From Intestinimonas sp052065695 (GTDB lineage Bacteria; Bacillota; Clostridia; Oscillospirales; Oscillospiraceae), in contig NZ_JBQHTM010000056.1 in the NCBI RefSeq assembly GCF_052065695.1, positions 1 through 17,848 on the forward strand: a stretch of 17,848 bases of DNA, given 5' to 3'. This document shows, piece after piece, positions 16,358-17,848 of the stretch (the first letter of the stretch is position 1; every line of letters starts with the position of its first letter). The notes below the pieces were generated by a model, which saw only the letters and a list, made by a program, of their open reading frames with translations, was not told the DNA's origin and ran no database searches. Made by a program: the position numbers and the translations under genes.

Positions 16358-16369
16358 GGTGGGGACAAG

Positions 16370-17749
16370 GTGGATGTGGGCGCCTACACAGCCGAGGCCA
16401 CCGGCCTTGACAATCCCAACTATCAGCTGCCCGCCGACGGCACTACTCTGGAATACACCATCGCCCAGGGTGCCGGAACCGCCTCGGTCACCATGGCGGG
16501 CTGGACCTATGGAGAGACGGCCACCGCCCCCATACCCACGTCGGCCACCCACGGCACCGACCACGTGACCTACCGTTACACCGGTACCACCGCCGGGGGC
16601 ACGGCCTACGACAGCAGCGCCGTCCCCACCGATGCGGGAAGTTACACCGTCACCGCCACCTTTGCAGCCACGGACAATTATGATGCGGTTACCACCCAGG
16701 CGGAGTTCACAGTGGCCAGAAAGACTCTCTCCGCCGTCTGGCTGGGTCTGGATCAGGTGTACGGCGACGGTGCGAAGGTCGAGGTGACGCTTCCCGGCAT
16801 CGTGAGCAGCGATGATGTGGCGGCGGAGGTCTCCGGCGCCGGCACCGACGCCGACACCTATCGGCTGACCGCCGCCCTCACCGGTGACGATGTGTCCAAT
16901 TACACCCTGAAAAACAGTACGGCCACCCTGACCATTCAGTCCAAGCCGGTGATCTTCACCGTGGCGGGCAATACGGTGCAGGCCGACGGCAGCGAAAAGA
17001 ATGCGTCCGTTACCCCGGATGACGAAAGCTGCCCCTACACCGTCACCTACCGGCAGAACGGCAGCCCGGTGGCCTCCCCCAAGGATGTGGGCAGCTACGA
17101 GATCTGGGTGACCATCACCGATCCCAACTACCGCCACACCAACGGCAGCACCGGGATGCAGGTGGGTGTCCTCACCATCACCCAGGCCCCGCCGGTACTG
17201 TACACGGCCACCTTTACCGCCGGGGAGAGCGCCGAAGGCGCCGCGCCCGCCGCCCAGGCCGCCGTGAAGGACGGTCAGATCATTCTGCCCTCCAATCCCT
17301 TTGCCTGGGAGGGCCACCTCTTCACCGGCTGGAAAGCCGACGGCGGCACCATCCTCTATCAGCCCGGCGAAGCCTTCACCATGCCCGCCCGCAATGTGGC
17401 CTTCACCGCCCAGTGGCAGGCGGTGTTTGACGTGTACGGTACCGTCACGGAGAAAACAGAGGAAGGAGATATCGGAGCGGCCAACGCGGTGGTCACCCTC
17501 TGGCTGGGGGCAAACAAGCTCGGCGAGGTCACCACAGGGAATGACGGCACCTTCGAGTTTAAAAATCTTGTCCCCGGCATCTATAATCTGGTGGTCACCA
17601 AGGATGTGCGCACGGTCACCCGCAAGGTGGAAATCACCACAGAAAGCAAGACCTGTGACGCCGTCCTGCCCCAGGGCGCCACCAACTCCGTGGTGAAGGT
17701 GACCCCCGGCAGCCCGGACATCGTGGTGGGCGATCTGGGGAATCTCTGA
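16370..17749 (+). pseudogene. Surface protein, distal part after amber stop
   Basis: The frame of the surface protein resumes directly after TAG (16355-16357): 463 residues from GGDKVDVGAYTAEATG to a TGA at 17747-17749. It holds MBG/YDG-type repeats (through about 17190, e.g. TYGETATAPIPTSATHG, AVWLGLDQVYGDGAKV), a third InlB-like repeat (17200-17420, ending NVAFTAQWQ) and a carboxypeptidase-regulatory-like beta-sandwich (17430-17680, VVTLWLGANKLGEVTTGNDG). It has no ribosome site and begins mid-domain; the GTG at 16370 only marks the first start codon. It is therefore a continuation of the upstream gene, expressed only if the amber is absent or suppressed. The end, VVGDLGNL, carries no LPXTG, SLH or membrane anchor, so the protein may be cut short. 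Confidence 0.8.
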
Positions 17750-17781
17750 TTTAATCCGCACTACCATAAAGGCTCCGGATG

Positions 17782-17790
17782 TGGGATAAT
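17782..17790 (+). promoter_or_regulatory. Possible extended -10 of an incoming gene
   Basis: TGGGATAAT contains TGn followed by GATAAT at 17785-17790, an extended -10-like element, with no clear -35 at the right distance. It sits 32 nt before the candidate start at 17822. Confidence 0.35.
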
Positions 17791-17815
17791 AACACTATCA
17801 ACGCAATGGTGGTGT

Positions 17816-17848
17816 ATGGGGATGAAGAAACAGGAAACATTTACGGAT
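17816..17848 (+). CDS. Partial gene at right edge, possibly IS5-family transposase
   Basis: An ATG at 17822 (or in-frame ATG at 17816) opens a frame that runs off the window: MKKQETFTD. Several IS5-family transposases begin with a similar K-Q-x-TFTD stretch before an EYxxRKRKTKRE segment. That memory, the extended -10 just upstream and the abrupt end of the surface protein gene are the only evidence. Nine residues cannot establish the family, and no terminal inverted repeat can be verified from one end. Confidence 0.3.
   Translation, partial: MGMKKQETFTD

Noticed and set aside
16322..17767. Antisense open frame of 481 codons
   Set aside because: Same cause as above; Gly/His/Val-rich low-complexity translation with no start signal.
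1..17848. tRNA, rRNA, CRISPR or prophage genes
   Set aside because: No cloverleaf with conserved T-loop, no rRNA-like conserved stretch, no regularly spaced repeat array and no phage structural genes were seen.

Overview
The window looks like a GC-rich Bacillota chromosome segment, most likely a gut Clostridia of the Oscillospiraceae type (Flavonifractor/Oscillibacter-like). This is inferred from strong AGGAGG ribosome binding sites, a BlaI/M56 pair, a GHKL/LytTR two-component pair, and a glycine-rich, MBG/InlB-repeat cell-surface protein. No RNA gene or CRISPR array was seen. Taxonomy is an inference from gene style, not from a marker gene.

Layout. 1-1430: a hairpin at the left edge, then a minus-strand blaI-like repressor and short M56 (BlaR1-like) membrane peptidase operon, with two matched 17-bp operator dyads over its promoter. 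1460-6086: a well-formed sigma-A promoter drives sbcD-sbcC (stop/start overlap ATGA), encoding the SbcCD DNA end-processing nuclease, closed by a strong hairpin. 6160-8926: minus-strand genes for a six-helix DUF308/HdeD-type membrane protein and, upstream of it, a GH2 beta-galactosidase broken by a one-base frameshift. 9126-9605: an unrecognised helical protein with its own promoter. 9606-9838: an intergenic element with a 13-bp direct repeat flanking a perfect 16-bp-stem hairpin. 9839-11850: a LytTR response regulator and AgrC-like GHKL histidine kinase, overlapping by ATGA.

12002-17749: a plus-strand set divergent from the regulator. It holds a small Cys-rich protein gene (apparently frameshifted), a membrane GGDEF diguanylate cyclase, and, overlapping it by ATGA, a very large secreted beta-helix/InlB/MBG surface protein interrupted by an in-frame amber codon. 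The right edge (about 17780-17848) shows an extended -10 and the first codons of a gene that may be an IS5-type transposase.

How they fit: SbcCD is housekeeping. The M56/BlaI pair is a self-contained sensor-repressor switch with no beta-lactamase in view. The LytTR pair probably controls something nearby; the best local candidate is the helical protein, whose promoter carries the direct repeat just upstream of its -35. The GGDEF-surface protein overlap suggests that c-di-GMP synthesis and surface-protein production are translationally linked. Three genes (GH2, Cys-rich protein, surface protein) carry one disruption each, so local decay, phase-variable or programmed events, or assembly errors must be separated before function is assigned.
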